DNA from: Candidatus Enterococcus ferrettii
GTDB taxonomy: Bacteria > Bacillota > Bacilli > Lactobacillales > Enterococcaceae
Length of the DNA: 64,000 nt
Assembly: GCF_017377655.1 (NCBI RefSeq)
Contig: NZ_JAFREL010000070.1
Span: forward strand, 1-64,000
Reading direction: 5' to 3'
Made by a program: the position numbers and the translations under genes. Each line of letters opens with the position of its first letter. Position 1 is the stretch's first letter. Under the pieces are notes generated by a model. That model worked only from the letters and a program-made list of their open reading frames with translations. It was not told the DNA's origin and made no database searches. Below are positions 52,771-60,713 of this stretch, piece by piece.

Positions 52771-55548
52771 ATGGAACGACGAATTGATCGGATTTACCAG
52801 TATGTTTGTGATCATGCCAATGTGACAACCAATGACGTTTCAGAAGCGCTGCAGATTCAGCGAACGAATGCTAGTAAAGATTTGAATTTGTTGGTTAAAA
52901 ACGGGACCTTACGCAAGACGGATGGTCGGCCGGTTCGCTATTTTGCACAAGCTCAAAAATCGGGATTGGCTCAAGTAACGAATGAAGCATTTTCCACCGT
53001 TCAAAAGGAGCGACCGGAAAAGCGGATTCTGACTCAAAAGCAGGGAGACGTTTTCACTCGAATCATCGGCTCCAGCGGTAGTATGCGCAATGCCGTCGAG
53101 CAAGCAAAAGCAGCTATTCTCTATCCTCCGAGAGGGTTGAACTGTTTGATTACAGGACCTACCGGCTCAGGTAAAACTTTTTTTGCCCATGCGATGTTCC
53201 AATTTGCACAGTCGCAACAGGTAATTAATGAAGAACGTGAGTTGGTGGTTTTTAACTGTGCCGATTACGCGAACAATCCAGAATTATTAATGAGTCATTT
53301 ATTTGGCTACGTAAAAGGTGCTTTTACCGGAGCAGACAGCGACAAAGAAGGCTTGATTCAGCAAGCAGATGGTGGAATGCTTTTTCTAGATGAAATTCAT
53401 CGGTTGCCACCAGAAGGTCAGGAAATGATTTTTTACTTTATGGATCATGGCAGCTATAATCGCCTAGGTGAAACCGGTAAGAATCATCAAGCAGACGTTC
53501 GAATTGTGGGAGCTACAACAGAAGACCCTCATTCTTCTTTATTAGATACCTTTGTCCGTCGGATCCCCATTAATATTCAGATGCCATCTTTTAATAGTCG
53601 GCCAGCTGCCGAACAGATTGAATTGGTGCGGGTGATGGTAGCAATGGAGGCCAATCGAATTCAACGCAATATTACTTTGGCTGAAGATGTGGTTAAGGCT
53701 TTGTTGGGCAGTGTGACTTACGGAAATGTCGGGCAGTTAAAATCAAATGTCCAACTGGTATGTGCTCGTGGATTTATGCTGCACATGAACCAGGATAAAA
53801 TTAGTATTGCCCTGAATGATTTAACCGATGGAATTAAGTCAGGCTTGGTACAACTATCGGCGGATCGAATAAAATCAACGGATATTTCGCCATATCTGGA
53901 GCCGAAGATGATTGTTACGCCAAATGAAATTGAGGAATTAATTAAAACGGATACGTATGAGCTGCCGTATAACCTCTATGATATTATTGGTGATAAAGCT
54001 GCTCTTTTAAAAATGGAAGGATTGGATCAGGAAACGATCAATCATTTTATTTCAACGGATATTAACATTCATTTGAAATCCTTCTACAAAGATCATGGGT
54101 TTAACTTTGATACTGAAACTCGTTTGGCTGAGTTTGTTGACAAGCACGTTATCGAAGTCAGCAATCGAATTGCAACCTTAGTAAGTGAACGATTAAATAC
54201 CTATTTTCAACAAAATTTTGTTTATGCTATGAGCTTGCATATTTCTTCTTTCTTGAAAAAAATTCATGAAGGAGAAACGCGAGAAACCAATGCGAACATT
54301 CGCGAGATGGCGACGAACTACCCGAAAGAGTTCCAGGTAGCTCAAGAAATTCGGCAATTGGTGGAGCATGAATTTCAAGTGAGAATTCCTGATAGCGAAG
54401 ACTACTATTTGACCGTTCTATTGGTTTCGTTACGAGAAGATCAACCAACTGGGAAAATTGGTGTGGTAGTTGCTGCACATGGAAATAGTACAGCTTCTTC
54501 GATGGCGCAAGTAGTGAGAGAACTTTTGGATGTGAATAATTTAAGAGCGGTTGATATGCCGTTGGATATGCATCCACGAACGGCTTTTGAAAAAATTCGC
54601 GAGGCGGTTCTTCAGGTGGAAGAAGGCAGCGGTGTCCTGCTAATGGTAGACATGGGTTCGTTGGCTTCATTTAACGATGAGCTGCAAAAAGAAACCGGTA
54701 TATCGATTCGAACTTTAGATATGGTCACGACACCACTAGTGGTAGAGGCTGCCAGAAAGTCTAGTGTATTAGGATCAGGAATCGAAGAGTTGTATGAGTC
54801 TTTAAAAGGCTTCCGTGGGTATGGAAAAGTTGTTTTAGAAGAAGAAAAGCCGAAATCAGAAGAAAAACAGGCAATTCTGGCGATTTGTGCTTCTGGTGAA
54901 GGGACTGCTCAGCGACTGAAAGAAATTATTGAGTGGCCGCTGAAACAGCGCAAGCTGGATCACATACAAGTGCTGACACTTTCAGTTACAGAAATTGGCA
55001 CTAAAATCCCTCAATTAAAAAAGGACTACAAAATTATCGCAACCACAGGAATTATGGATCCTAAAATTGGTGCCCCATACATTCCAATGGAAAAATTTAT
55101 TAATCAGCGGGCAGATCAAGTGATTGATGAGCTGTTGCTGGAAAATGATTTGGAGAATCAAATGGAGGTTGAGCTGAGCCATGAAACGGCAAGAGATCTA
55201 TGTATCCGTTTTATGGAAGAAAGCTACACCTTTATTAATGCCAAGAAAATTATCGAACCGGTCTGGCGTTTGGCTAATTCAGTTATTCTTGATGAAGGCC
55301 ATTCCTCTGATTATGCATTAATGGTAAATTTCGTCATGCATATGGCTGGAGCGATTGAACGAAGCATTTTAAATCAACCTTTGCATATTGATAAACCAAC
55401 CTTGACTGAGTATCAGCATGTGACTGACAATACAACACTGAATCGTGGATTGAATGATTTGGAAAATCAACTGAAGGTTACATTTCCTGATTCTGAACGA
55501 TACTATATTTACCAGCTATTAAGAAACCATGAAGAATTGGTTCAATAA
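52771..55548 (+). CDS. levR: Sigma-54-dependent activator of the mannose PTS (LevR/ManR family)
   Basis: About 925 residues. N-terminal winged HTH (RRIDRIYQYV to RTNASKDLNLLV), AAA+ domain with GPTGSGKT (about 128), the sigma-54 contact motif GAFTGA (about 181) and Walker B GGMLFLDEIHR, then PRD1 (about 440-560), EIIA-Man (VVAAHGNSTASS, about 568), EIIB-like (CASGEGTAQRL) and PRD2 (about 820-920). Phosphorylation by HPr and EIIB sets activity. ATG 52771 follows GGGTGGA. A consensus -24/-12 promoter lies 90 bp beyond its end, before the PTS operon. Confidence 0.95.
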   Translation: MERRIDRIYQYVCDHANVTTNDVSEALQIQRTNASKDLNLLVKNGTLRKTDGRPVRYFAQAQKSGLAQVTNEAFSTVQKERPEKRILTQKQGDVFTRIIGSSGSMRNAVEQAKAAILYPPRGLNCLITGPTGSGKTFFAHAMFQFAQSQQVINEERELVVFNCADYANNPELLMSHLFGYVKGAFTGADSDKEGLIQQADGGMLFLDEIHRLPPEGQEMIFYFMDHGSYNRLGETGKNHQADVRIVGATTEDPHSSLLDTFVRRIPINIQMPSFNSRPAAEQIELVRVMVAMEANRIQRNITLAEDVVKALLGSVTYGNVGQLKSNVQLVCARGFMLHMNQDKISIALNDLTDGIKSGLVQLSADRIKSTDISPYLEPKMIVTPNEIEELIKTDTYELPYNLYDIIGDKAALLKMEGLDQETINHFISTDINIHLKSFYKDHGFNFDTETRLAEFVDKHVIEVSNRIATLVSERLNTYFQQNFVYAMSLHISSFLKKIHEGETRETNANIREMATNYPKEFQVAQEIRQLVEHEFQVRIPDSEDYYLTVLLVSLREDQPTGKIGVVVAAHGNSTASSMAQVVRELLDVNNLRAVDMPLDMHPRTAFEKIREAVLQVEEGSGVLLMVDMGSLASFNDELQKETGISIRTLDMVTTPLVVEAARKSSVLGSGIEELYESLKGFRGYGKVVLEEEKPKSEEKQAILAICASGEGTAQRLKEIIEWPLKQRKLDHIQVLTLSVTEIGTKIPQLKKDYKIIATTGIMDPKIGAPYIPMEKFINQRADQVIDELLLENDLENQMEVELSHETARDLCIRFMEESYTFINAKKIIEPVWRLANSVILDEGHSSDYALMVNFVMHMAGAIERSILNQPLHIDKPTLTEYQHVTDNTTLNRGLNDLENQLKVTFPDSERYYIYQLLRNHEELVQ

Positions 55549-55596
55549 AGATACACAAAAAGCGATACAGTATACTGTATCGCTTTTTGTGTATCT
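55549..55596. terminator. Perfect 48-bp palindrome: levR terminator and possible activator site
   Basis: 24 bases (55549-55572) are followed directly by their exact complement (55573-55596). The inner GCGATACAG/CTGTATCGC followed by TTTTT acts as an intrinsic terminator of levR. Being fully symmetric and about 45 bp before the -24 element, it could also be the upstream site bound by the LevR protein. Confidence 0.8.
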
Positions 55597-55638
55597 GTGA
55601 AAAGGCTTGATTTAAGGCTTTTTTAATCTAGTGTATTT

Positions 55639-55654
55639 TGGCACGGCACTTGCT
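55639..55654 (+). promoter_or_regulatory. Sigma-54 (-24/-12) promoter of the mannose PTS
   Basis: TGGCACGGCACTTGCT matches TGGCAC-N5-TTGCW perfectly. It is followed by 80 bp of leader to the EIIB gene. The activator is encoded just upstream. Confidence 0.95.
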
Positions 55655-55734
55655 TATATATAAGTGAGTGCTTGTGTACTCAAACGCACATTGAAGCTTT
55701 TTAAATAAGTTGAATCAGAATTGGGGGTGGCGCA

Positions 55735-56235
55735 ATGGTGATGGATGTCCGACTGGCTCGGATTGATGATCGATTGATTCATGGACAAGTAGCTACGGTT
55801 TGGTCTAAGGCTACTGGCGTGGAACGTATCCTTGTTGTCAGCGATGAGGTGGCACATGACGAATTGCGTAAATTCCTGTTAAAGCAAGCAGCTCCGCCTG
55901 GGATTAAATCCAATGTCATTACAAAGAAAAAATTGGTTGAAATCTATCATGACCAGCTGTTTGATCAATTGCGTGTGATGCTCCTGTTTGCTGTACCTCA
56001 GGATGTTTTAGAAGTAGTCGAAGCTGGTGTTGACTTAAAGTCAGTTAATATTGGCGGTATGCGTTTTCTAGAAGGAAAAAAAATGGTTACTAATTTTATT
56101 TCTTTAGATGAAGACGATGTAAGATGCTTTTTAACACTTGCTGAACATGGAATTGAGTTGGAAACAAGGAAGGTTCCCTCGGATCGCAAAAATGATTTGA
56201 TCCAACAGATTCAAAAAGAAAAGATGCTGCCGTAA
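55735..56235 (+). CDS. Mannose PTS, separate EIIB component
   Basis: 166 residues of the EIIB-Man fold, with active-site His in DRLIHGQVAT (about residue 17) and QAAPPGIKSNV. The following EIIAB protein already contains an EIIB, so this is an additional one, as in Listeria mpt-like and enterococcal systems, where it may serve signalling to LevR. First gene behind the sigma-54 promoter. Confidence 0.92.
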   Translation: MVMDVRLARIDDRLIHGQVATVWSKATGVERILVVSDEVAHDELRKFLLKQAAPPGIKSNVITKKKLVEIYHDQLFDQLRVMLLFAVPQDVLEVVEAGVDLKSVNIGGMRFLEGKKMVTNFISLDEDDVRCFLTLAEHGIELETRKVPSDRKNDLIQQIQKEKMLP

Positions 56236-56310
56236 AAAATTTGGTTACAGGTTCTTAGAACTTATTTATATTCATTTAACACTGTAACAATACTAGTAGG
56301 AGGTAAAAAG

Positions 56311-57285
56311 ATGGTAGGAATTATCATTGCCAGTCATGGTGAATTCGCAAATGGTATCTTGCAATCCGGAGCAATGATCTTTGGAGAACAAGAAAATGTA
56401 ACAGCTGTTACTTTGATGCCGAGCGAAGGTCCAGATGACGTTAAGGCAAAAATGAAAGACGCGATTGCTTCTTTCGAAAATCAGGATGAAGTGCTGTTCT
56501 TAGTCGATCTTTGGGGTGGAACCCCCTTCAACCAAGCCAACAGCTTGTTTGAAGAACACAAAGACACTTGGGCAATTGTTGCTGGAATGAATTTACCAAT
56601 GTTGATTGAAGCATATGCTTCTCGTTTATCAATGAATACTGCTCATGAAATTGCCGCTCATATTTTGGGCACTGCAAAAGAAGGAGTAAAGGTTAGACCA
56701 GAAGAATTGGAACCTGCTGAAGCAGCTGCAGCGCCAACTCAAGCACAACCTTCAAATGCTGGAACACCAGGTTCATTGTCTTATGTTTTAGCACGGGTTG
56801 ACTCTCGTTTGCTGCATGGACAAGTAGCGACTGCATGGACAAAAACGACAGGACCAACACGTATTATTGTTGTATCCGACACCGTAGCCAAGGATGAACT
56901 TCGTAAGAAATTGATCCAACAAGCAGCGCCTCCAGGGGTTAAAGCACACGTTGTACCAGTAGATCAAATGATTAAGCTGGCAAAAGACGACCAACATTTT
57001 GGTGGACAACGCGCATTATTGCTTTTTGAGAATCCTCAAGATGCACTAAGAGCAGTTGAAGGCGGCGTTCCATTGAAGACAATCAATGTCGGTTCAATGG
57101 CTCACTCACCGGGTAAAGTTCAACCAAACAAAGTATTGGCTTTCGGTCAAGAAGATTTAGATTCATTCAAAAAATTAAAAGATCTAGGCGTAAGCTTCGA
57201 TGTTCGTAAAGTGCCAAATGATTCAAAAGGCGATATGGATGAAATCATGAAAAAAGCACAAGAAGAATTGAACAAACAAAAATAA
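56311..57285 (+). CDS. manX: Mannose PTS EIIAB
   Basis: 324 residues: EIIA-Man (1-140, phospho-His in IIASHGEFANG at about residue 9), an Ala/Pro linker (about 135-155) and EIIB-Man (about 158-324, phospho-His in SRLLHGQVATAW). Main glucose/mannose uptake component of lactic acid bacteria. AGGAGG at good spacing. Its phospho-state also informs the PRDs of LevR. Confidence 0.95.
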   Translation: MVGIIIASHGEFANGILQSGAMIFGEQENVTAVTLMPSEGPDDVKAKMKDAIASFENQDEVLFLVDLWGGTPFNQANSLFEEHKDTWAIVAGMNLPMLIEAYASRLSMNTAHEIAAHILGTAKEGVKVRPEELEPAEAAAAPTQAQPSNAGTPGSLSYVLARVDSRLLHGQVATAWTKTTGPTRIIVVSDTVAKDELRKKLIQQAAPPGVKAHVVPVDQMIKLAKDDQHFGGQRALLLFENPQDALRAVEGGVPLKTINVGSMAHSPGKVQPNKVLAFGQEDLDSFKKLKDLGVSFDVRKVPNDSKGDMDEIMKKAQEELNKQK

Positions 57286-57318
57286 TTATTTTATCAGAGA
57301 AACGGAGGATTAATAATC

Positions 57319-58128
57319 ATGGAATTAAATATTATTCAAATGATATTAGTCGTTATCGTCGCATTCTTAGCTGGTATGGAAGGTATCTTGGATGAATTCC
57401 ATTTCCACCAACCAGTAATCGCTTGTACGTTAATCGGCTTAGTTACAGGTAACCTAATGCCATGTCTTATTCTTGGTGGTACCCTACAAATGATCGCTCT
57501 TGGTTGGGCGAATATCGGCGCTGCCGTAGCACCCGATGCTGCATTGGCATCAATTGCATCTGCAATTATCTTAGTACTTGGTGGACAAGGACAAGCTGGA
57601 GTATCTTCAGCTATCGCTATCGCAGTTCCACTAGCTGTTGCAGGTCTATTGCTAACAATTATCTGTCGTACAATTGCTACAGCATTCGTACATTTAATGG
57701 ATGCAGCAGCAAAAGAAGGCGACATCAGAAAAGTTGAATTATGGCATATTATTGCTATCGCTATGCAAGGGGTTCGTATTGCAATCCCTGCTATCTTAAT
57801 CTTAGCAATTGGTGAAGGTCCAGTGCGCGGCTTGCTTGAATCTATGCCTGTTTGGTTAACAGACGGCTTGGCAATCGGCGGTGGTATGGTAGTAGCTGTT
57901 GGTTATGCAATGGTTATTAACATGATGGCTACGAGAGAAGTATGGCCATTCTTCGCAATTGGTTTTGTATTGGCAACAATTTCACAAATTACTCTTATTG
58001 GTCTTGGTGCAATCGGTGTATCTCTTGCTCTTATCTACTTGGCGCTTTCTAAACAAGGCGGCGGCTCAGGTAACGGCGGCGGTTCAAATACTGGTGACCC
58101 ATTAGGCGATATTATTGATAACTATTAA
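57319..58128 (+). CDS. manY: Mannose PTS EIIC
   Basis: 269 residues with eight or so hydrophobic segments, starting MELNIIQMILVVIVAFLAGM and with GGTLQMIALGWANIGAAVAPD. With EIID it forms the membrane channel, and in related bacteria it is a receptor of class IIa bacteriocins. The Gly-rich C-terminus is typical. Confidence 0.95.
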   Translation: MELNIIQMILVVIVAFLAGMEGILDEFHFHQPVIACTLIGLVTGNLMPCLILGGTLQMIALGWANIGAAVAPDAALASIASAIILVLGGQGQAGVSSAIAIAVPLAVAGLLLTIICRTIATAFVHLMDAAAKEGDIRKVELWHIIAIAMQGVRIAIPAILILAIGEGPVRGLLESMPVWLTDGLAIGGGMVVAVGYAMVINMMATREVWPFFAIGFVLATISQITLIGLGAIGVSLALIYLALSKQGGGSGNGGGSNTGDPLGDIIDNY

Positions 58129-58146
58129 GAAAGGAGCTAACACGAA

Positions 58147-59058
58147 ATGGCAGAGCAAATAAAATTAACGAAAAAAGATCGCATTTCCATCTGGTGGCGT
58201 TCAACTTTCATTCAAGGTTCTTGGAACTATGAACGTATGCAAAATGGTGGTTGGGCCTTCTCAATGATCCCAGCGATCAAGAAATTATATCCTAATAAAG
58301 AAGATCGTGCTGCTGCATTGACACGTCACTTAGAATTCTTTAATACACATCCGTATGTAGCTTCACCAATTATCGGTGTAACATTGGCACTGGAAGAAGA
58401 ACGTGCAAATGGCGCTCCTGTAGATGACGTAGCAATCCAAGGGGTTAAGGTTGGTATGATGGGACCTTTAGCCGGTATCGGAGATCCAGTTTTCTGGTTC
58501 ACTGTTAAACCAATCCTGGGTGCGTTAGCTGCTTCTCTAGCTTTAGCTGGAAATATCTTAGGACCAATCATCTACTTTGTTGGTTGGAATGCTATCCGTA
58601 TGGCATTTATGTGGTACACTCAAGAATTTGGTTACAAAGCAGGTTCTAAAATTACTGATGACTTATCAGGTGGTTTATTACAAGACATTACTAAAGGGGC
58701 TTCAATTCTGGGGATGTTCATCCTTGGTTCATTGGTTAACCGGTGGGTATCTGTTGGATTCAAACCAACTGTATCAGAAGTTCAGTTAGACAAAGGTGCT
58801 TTTATTGACTGGGGCAGCTTGCCATCAGGTGCTGAAGGAATCAAGTCAGCATTAGAACAACAAGCAGCTGGACTTTCACTAAGCGATGTAAAAGTAACAA
58901 CATTACAAGATAACTTGGACAGCTTAATTCCAGGATTAGCTGGCTTGGGCTTAACACTTCTATGTATGTGGTTGCTTAAGAAGAAAGTTTCACCAATCAT
59001 CATCATTCTTGGTTTGTTCGTAGTGGGTATCCTTGCTCACCTAGTAGGACTAATGTAA
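58147..59058 (+). CDS. manZ: Mannose PTS EIID
   Basis: 303 residues, starting with a soluble part (FIQGSWNYERMQNGGWAFSMIPAI) and a membrane-associated C-terminal region. The conserved GPLAGIGDPVFWFTVKP segment identifies EIID. Follows EIIC by 18 bp with GGAG. Its end has a terminator, so transcription into the DUF956 gene is reduced. Confidence 0.95.
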   Translation: MAEQIKLTKKDRISIWWRSTFIQGSWNYERMQNGGWAFSMIPAIKKLYPNKEDRAAALTRHLEFFNTHPYVASPIIGVTLALEEERANGAPVDDVAIQGVKVGMMGPLAGIGDPVFWFTVKPILGALAASLALAGNILGPIIYFVGWNAIRMAFMWYTQEFGYKAGSKITDDLSGGLLQDITKGASILGMFILGSLVNRWVSVGFKPTVSEVQLDKGAFIDWGSLPSGAEGIKSALEQQAAGLSLSDVKVTTLQDNLDSLIPGLAGLGLTLLCMWLLKKKVSPIIIILGLFVVGILAHLVGLM

Positions 59059-59067
59059 GAAAAACTT

Positions 59068-59096
59068 AGCCTGGGCAGTGATGCCTAGGCTTTTTA
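59068..59096 (+). terminator. Terminator after EIID
   Basis: AGCCTGGGCA (59068-59077) and TGCCTAGGCT (59082-59091) with TTTTT. Confidence 0.85.
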
Positions 59097-59102
59097 TGTC
59101 TT

Positions 59103-59131
59103 TTGCTTAAAAACCTAAAAACCAGTATAAT
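59103..59131 (+). promoter_or_regulatory. Promoter of the DUF956 gene
   Basis: TTGCTT (59103-59108), 17 bp, TATAAT (59126-59131). Shows that DUF956 can be expressed independently of the sigma-54 operon. Confidence 0.8.
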
Positions 59132-59164
59132 GACTAGTGAAATAAAAGGAGATGGAGTAAAGCA

Positions 59165-59536
59165 ATGGTTCAATCAATCAACACCCAAGTTGACTTAGTC
59201 ATGAATGCCACTTCTCATATGGGAATGACCGATTATGGGAAAATTATGATTGGCGATAAGGGGTTCGAATTTTTCAATGATCGTGATGCACGTAAATTCA
59301 TCCAAATTCCTTGGGAGGAAGTAGATCATGTGATTGCTTCTATTATGTTCAAGGGTAAATGGATTCCGCGCTATGCCATTCAAACTAAGAAGAACGGAAC
59401 CTATACTTTCTCTTCGAAGGAACCTAAAAAAGTCTTGCGGGCGATTCGCGAATATGTTGATCCGAATAACATGGTACAATCCTTAAGCTTTTGGGATGTT
59501 GTGAAGCGAGGATTTAAGTCAAGATTTAGCAGATAA
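59165..59536 (+). CDS. manO: DUF956 protein (ManO-like) of the mannose PTS locus
   Basis: 123 residues: beta-rich N-terminal part (YGKIMIGDKGFEFFND) and a basic C-terminal helix. DUF956 genes trail mannose PTS operons in Lactobacillales. No helix-turn-helix or catalytic motif. Possibly a membrane-associated modulator of the permease. AAAGGAG before ATG. Confidence 0.85.
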   Translation: MVQSINTQVDLVMNATSHMGMTDYGKIMIGDKGFEFFNDRDARKFIQIPWEEVDHVIASIMFKGKWIPRYAIQTKKNGTYTFSSKEPKKVLRAIREYVDPNNMVQSLSFWDVVKRGFKSRFSR

Positions 59537-59561
59537 ACTGGCTATAGTAGTCAGTTTTTTT
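59536..59561 (+). terminator. Terminator after the DUF956 gene
   Basis: AACTGGCT (from 59536) and AGTCAGTT with seven T. Confidence 0.8.
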
Positions 59562-59599
59562 ATTTGCCCAATTGTACATAAAAGACCGTCAAATCAAGA

Positions 59600-59616
59600 T
59601 GATACGTATTGTATCA
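59600..59616. promoter_or_regulatory. Inverted repeat before the XRE gene
   Basis: TGATAC-GTATT-GTATCA, a perfect 6-bp dyad about 80 bp before the regulator gene. Possible operator of that regulator. The GATAC/GTATC arms recall those in the palindrome at 55549-55596. Confidence 0.4.
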
Positions 59617-59697
59617 AAGAGAAAAGTTGGATGCTAGAGAAGATAGCTTTCTTTTCTGATAAGCTATTCGGATAATGGAAATAAGGAGTGGGTACTA

Positions 59698-60096
59698 ATG
59701 AACATCGGTGACAAAATTAAAGAGCAGCGCTTAAAAAAAGAATGGACCCAGGAGCAGCTGGGTCAGCTGCTGAATGTATCGCGGCCAACCATTTCTAGCT
59801 GGGAGGTAGGACGGAACTATCCCGATCTGGAAATGATTGTTGCCATTAGTGATTTATTTGGTATCTCTCTGGATAAGTTATTGAGAGGGGATCGAGAAAT
59901 GACCAAAGACTATTCTAAAAAACTGCGCTGGAACAAATACTATAAAGTTATTCTAGGCGTGATGGCACTGGTCACCATTTTGGCAGCTGGGTCCTTGGCT
60001 AAGCTACGCTGGGATGAACAAAAATACAGAGATAATTTGAGGACTCATTCTTGGAAACAAGAGACCGATTCGCAGTTTCCTGATGAGTACAAATGA
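59698..60096 (+). CDS. XRE-family regulator with membrane helix
   Basis: 132 residues: N-terminal HTH_3 (KIKEQRLKKEWTQEQLGQLL to LRG, about 5-65), a basic linker, one membrane helix (about 85-102) and a short outside end. Membrane-tethered XRE regulators of this type usually have a longer extracytoplasmic part; the next frame (60093-60434) begins at the stop in ATGA and could be that missing part. One extra A before TGA at 60094-60096 would fuse them. Target unknown. Confidence 0.82.
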   Translation: MNIGDKIKEQRLKKEWTQEQLGQLLNVSRPTISSWEVGRNYPDLEMIVAISDLFGISLDKLLRGDREMTKDYSKKLRWNKYYKVILGVMALVTILAAGSLAKLRWDEQKYRDNLRTHSWKQETDSQFPDEYK

Positions 60097-60434
60097 GCGA
60101 AGGCGGTGTTGCGTTTTACACGTACATTTTACAAACCGGATGGCTGCCTATTCCTTTACAGGAACGTCATCCATGGGTAATTGGCCAAGAAGGCAATTTG
60201 GTCGTGCAGGAGAAAGAAAAGAACCAAAGAACGATCACAGTCAATCATGCGAAATTTAATGGTAAAACCTATACCGGAAGTATTGCAGTGGATGATCAGG
60301 CCAATATAATAGAAGACAAAGAATGGTCTTCAGACAAGAAACGAGCCATTGAAAGTTTTATAGAAGAGCACAAAAAGGCGTATGTGAGCTTGTTGAAACG
60401 TACTTCTGAAAAAAGGGCGGAAATTGTCCAATAG
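60093..60434 (+). CDS. Hypothetical protein, possible C-terminal half of the XRE regulator
   Basis: 113 residues without signal or membrane segment. Starts MSEGGVAFYTYILQTGW, beta-rich, then a C-terminal helix (KRAIESFIEEHKKAYVSLL). Overlaps the XRE gene by ATGA and has no ribosome site of its own. Either translationally coupled or the frameshifted extracytoplasmic domain of the regulator. Not recognised. Confidence 0.6.
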   Translation: MSEGGVAFYTYILQTGWLPIPLQERHPWVIGQEGNLVVQEKEKNQRTITVNHAKFNGKTYTGSIAVDDQANIIEDKEWSSDKKRAIESFIEEHKKAYVSLLKRTSEKRAEIVQ

Positions 60435-60441
60435 AATGAAT

Positions 60442-60474
60442 GACGTTGACCGAACAGGCTCGACGTCTTTTTTT
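60442..60474 (+). terminator. Terminator after the XRE pair
   Basis: GACGTTGA (60442-60449) and TCGACGTC (60460-60467) with a run of T. Confidence 0.85.
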
Positions 60475-60591
60475 ATGATCATTTATTTCGATTACATAAA
60501 GGTATTCAGCATTATTTATTCGCTTTATTAAGAGGAGTTTAGGCATTTTTGACAGAATATAAGATGTTGTCAAAAAATATGTCTGACAAAG

Positions 60592-60613
60592 TTGGCACAA
60601 AGTTCTGTGCCAA
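60592..60613 (+). promoter_or_regulatory. Putative MtlR operator of the mannitol operon
   Basis: TTGGCACA-AAGTTC-TGTGCCAA is a perfect dyad. The Bacillus subtilis MtlR site is described as TTGNCACA-N4-TGTGNCAA, so the half-sites match and the spacer is two bases longer. It lies just upstream of the -35. Nearby TTTTTGACA/TGTCAAAAA (about 60547-60586) is a second symmetric element. Confidence 0.75.
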
Positions 60614-60631
60614 AGCTCTATTTACTATTGA

Positions 60632-60661
60632 TTGAAAGCACTTACTGTTACAAGCTACAAT
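60632..60661 (+). promoter_or_regulatory. mtlA promoter with overlapping cre-like site
   Basis: TTGAAA (60632-60637), 18 bp, TACAAT (60656-60661). TTGAAAGCACTTACT (60632-60646) matches WTGNAANCGNWNNCW at all but one position, so CcpA repression at the -35 is likely. Confidence 0.7.
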
Positions 60662-60713
60662 ATACATGTAAACGAAATCATTCTATTTTATTATTTTGAA
60701 GGAGGAAATGAAA

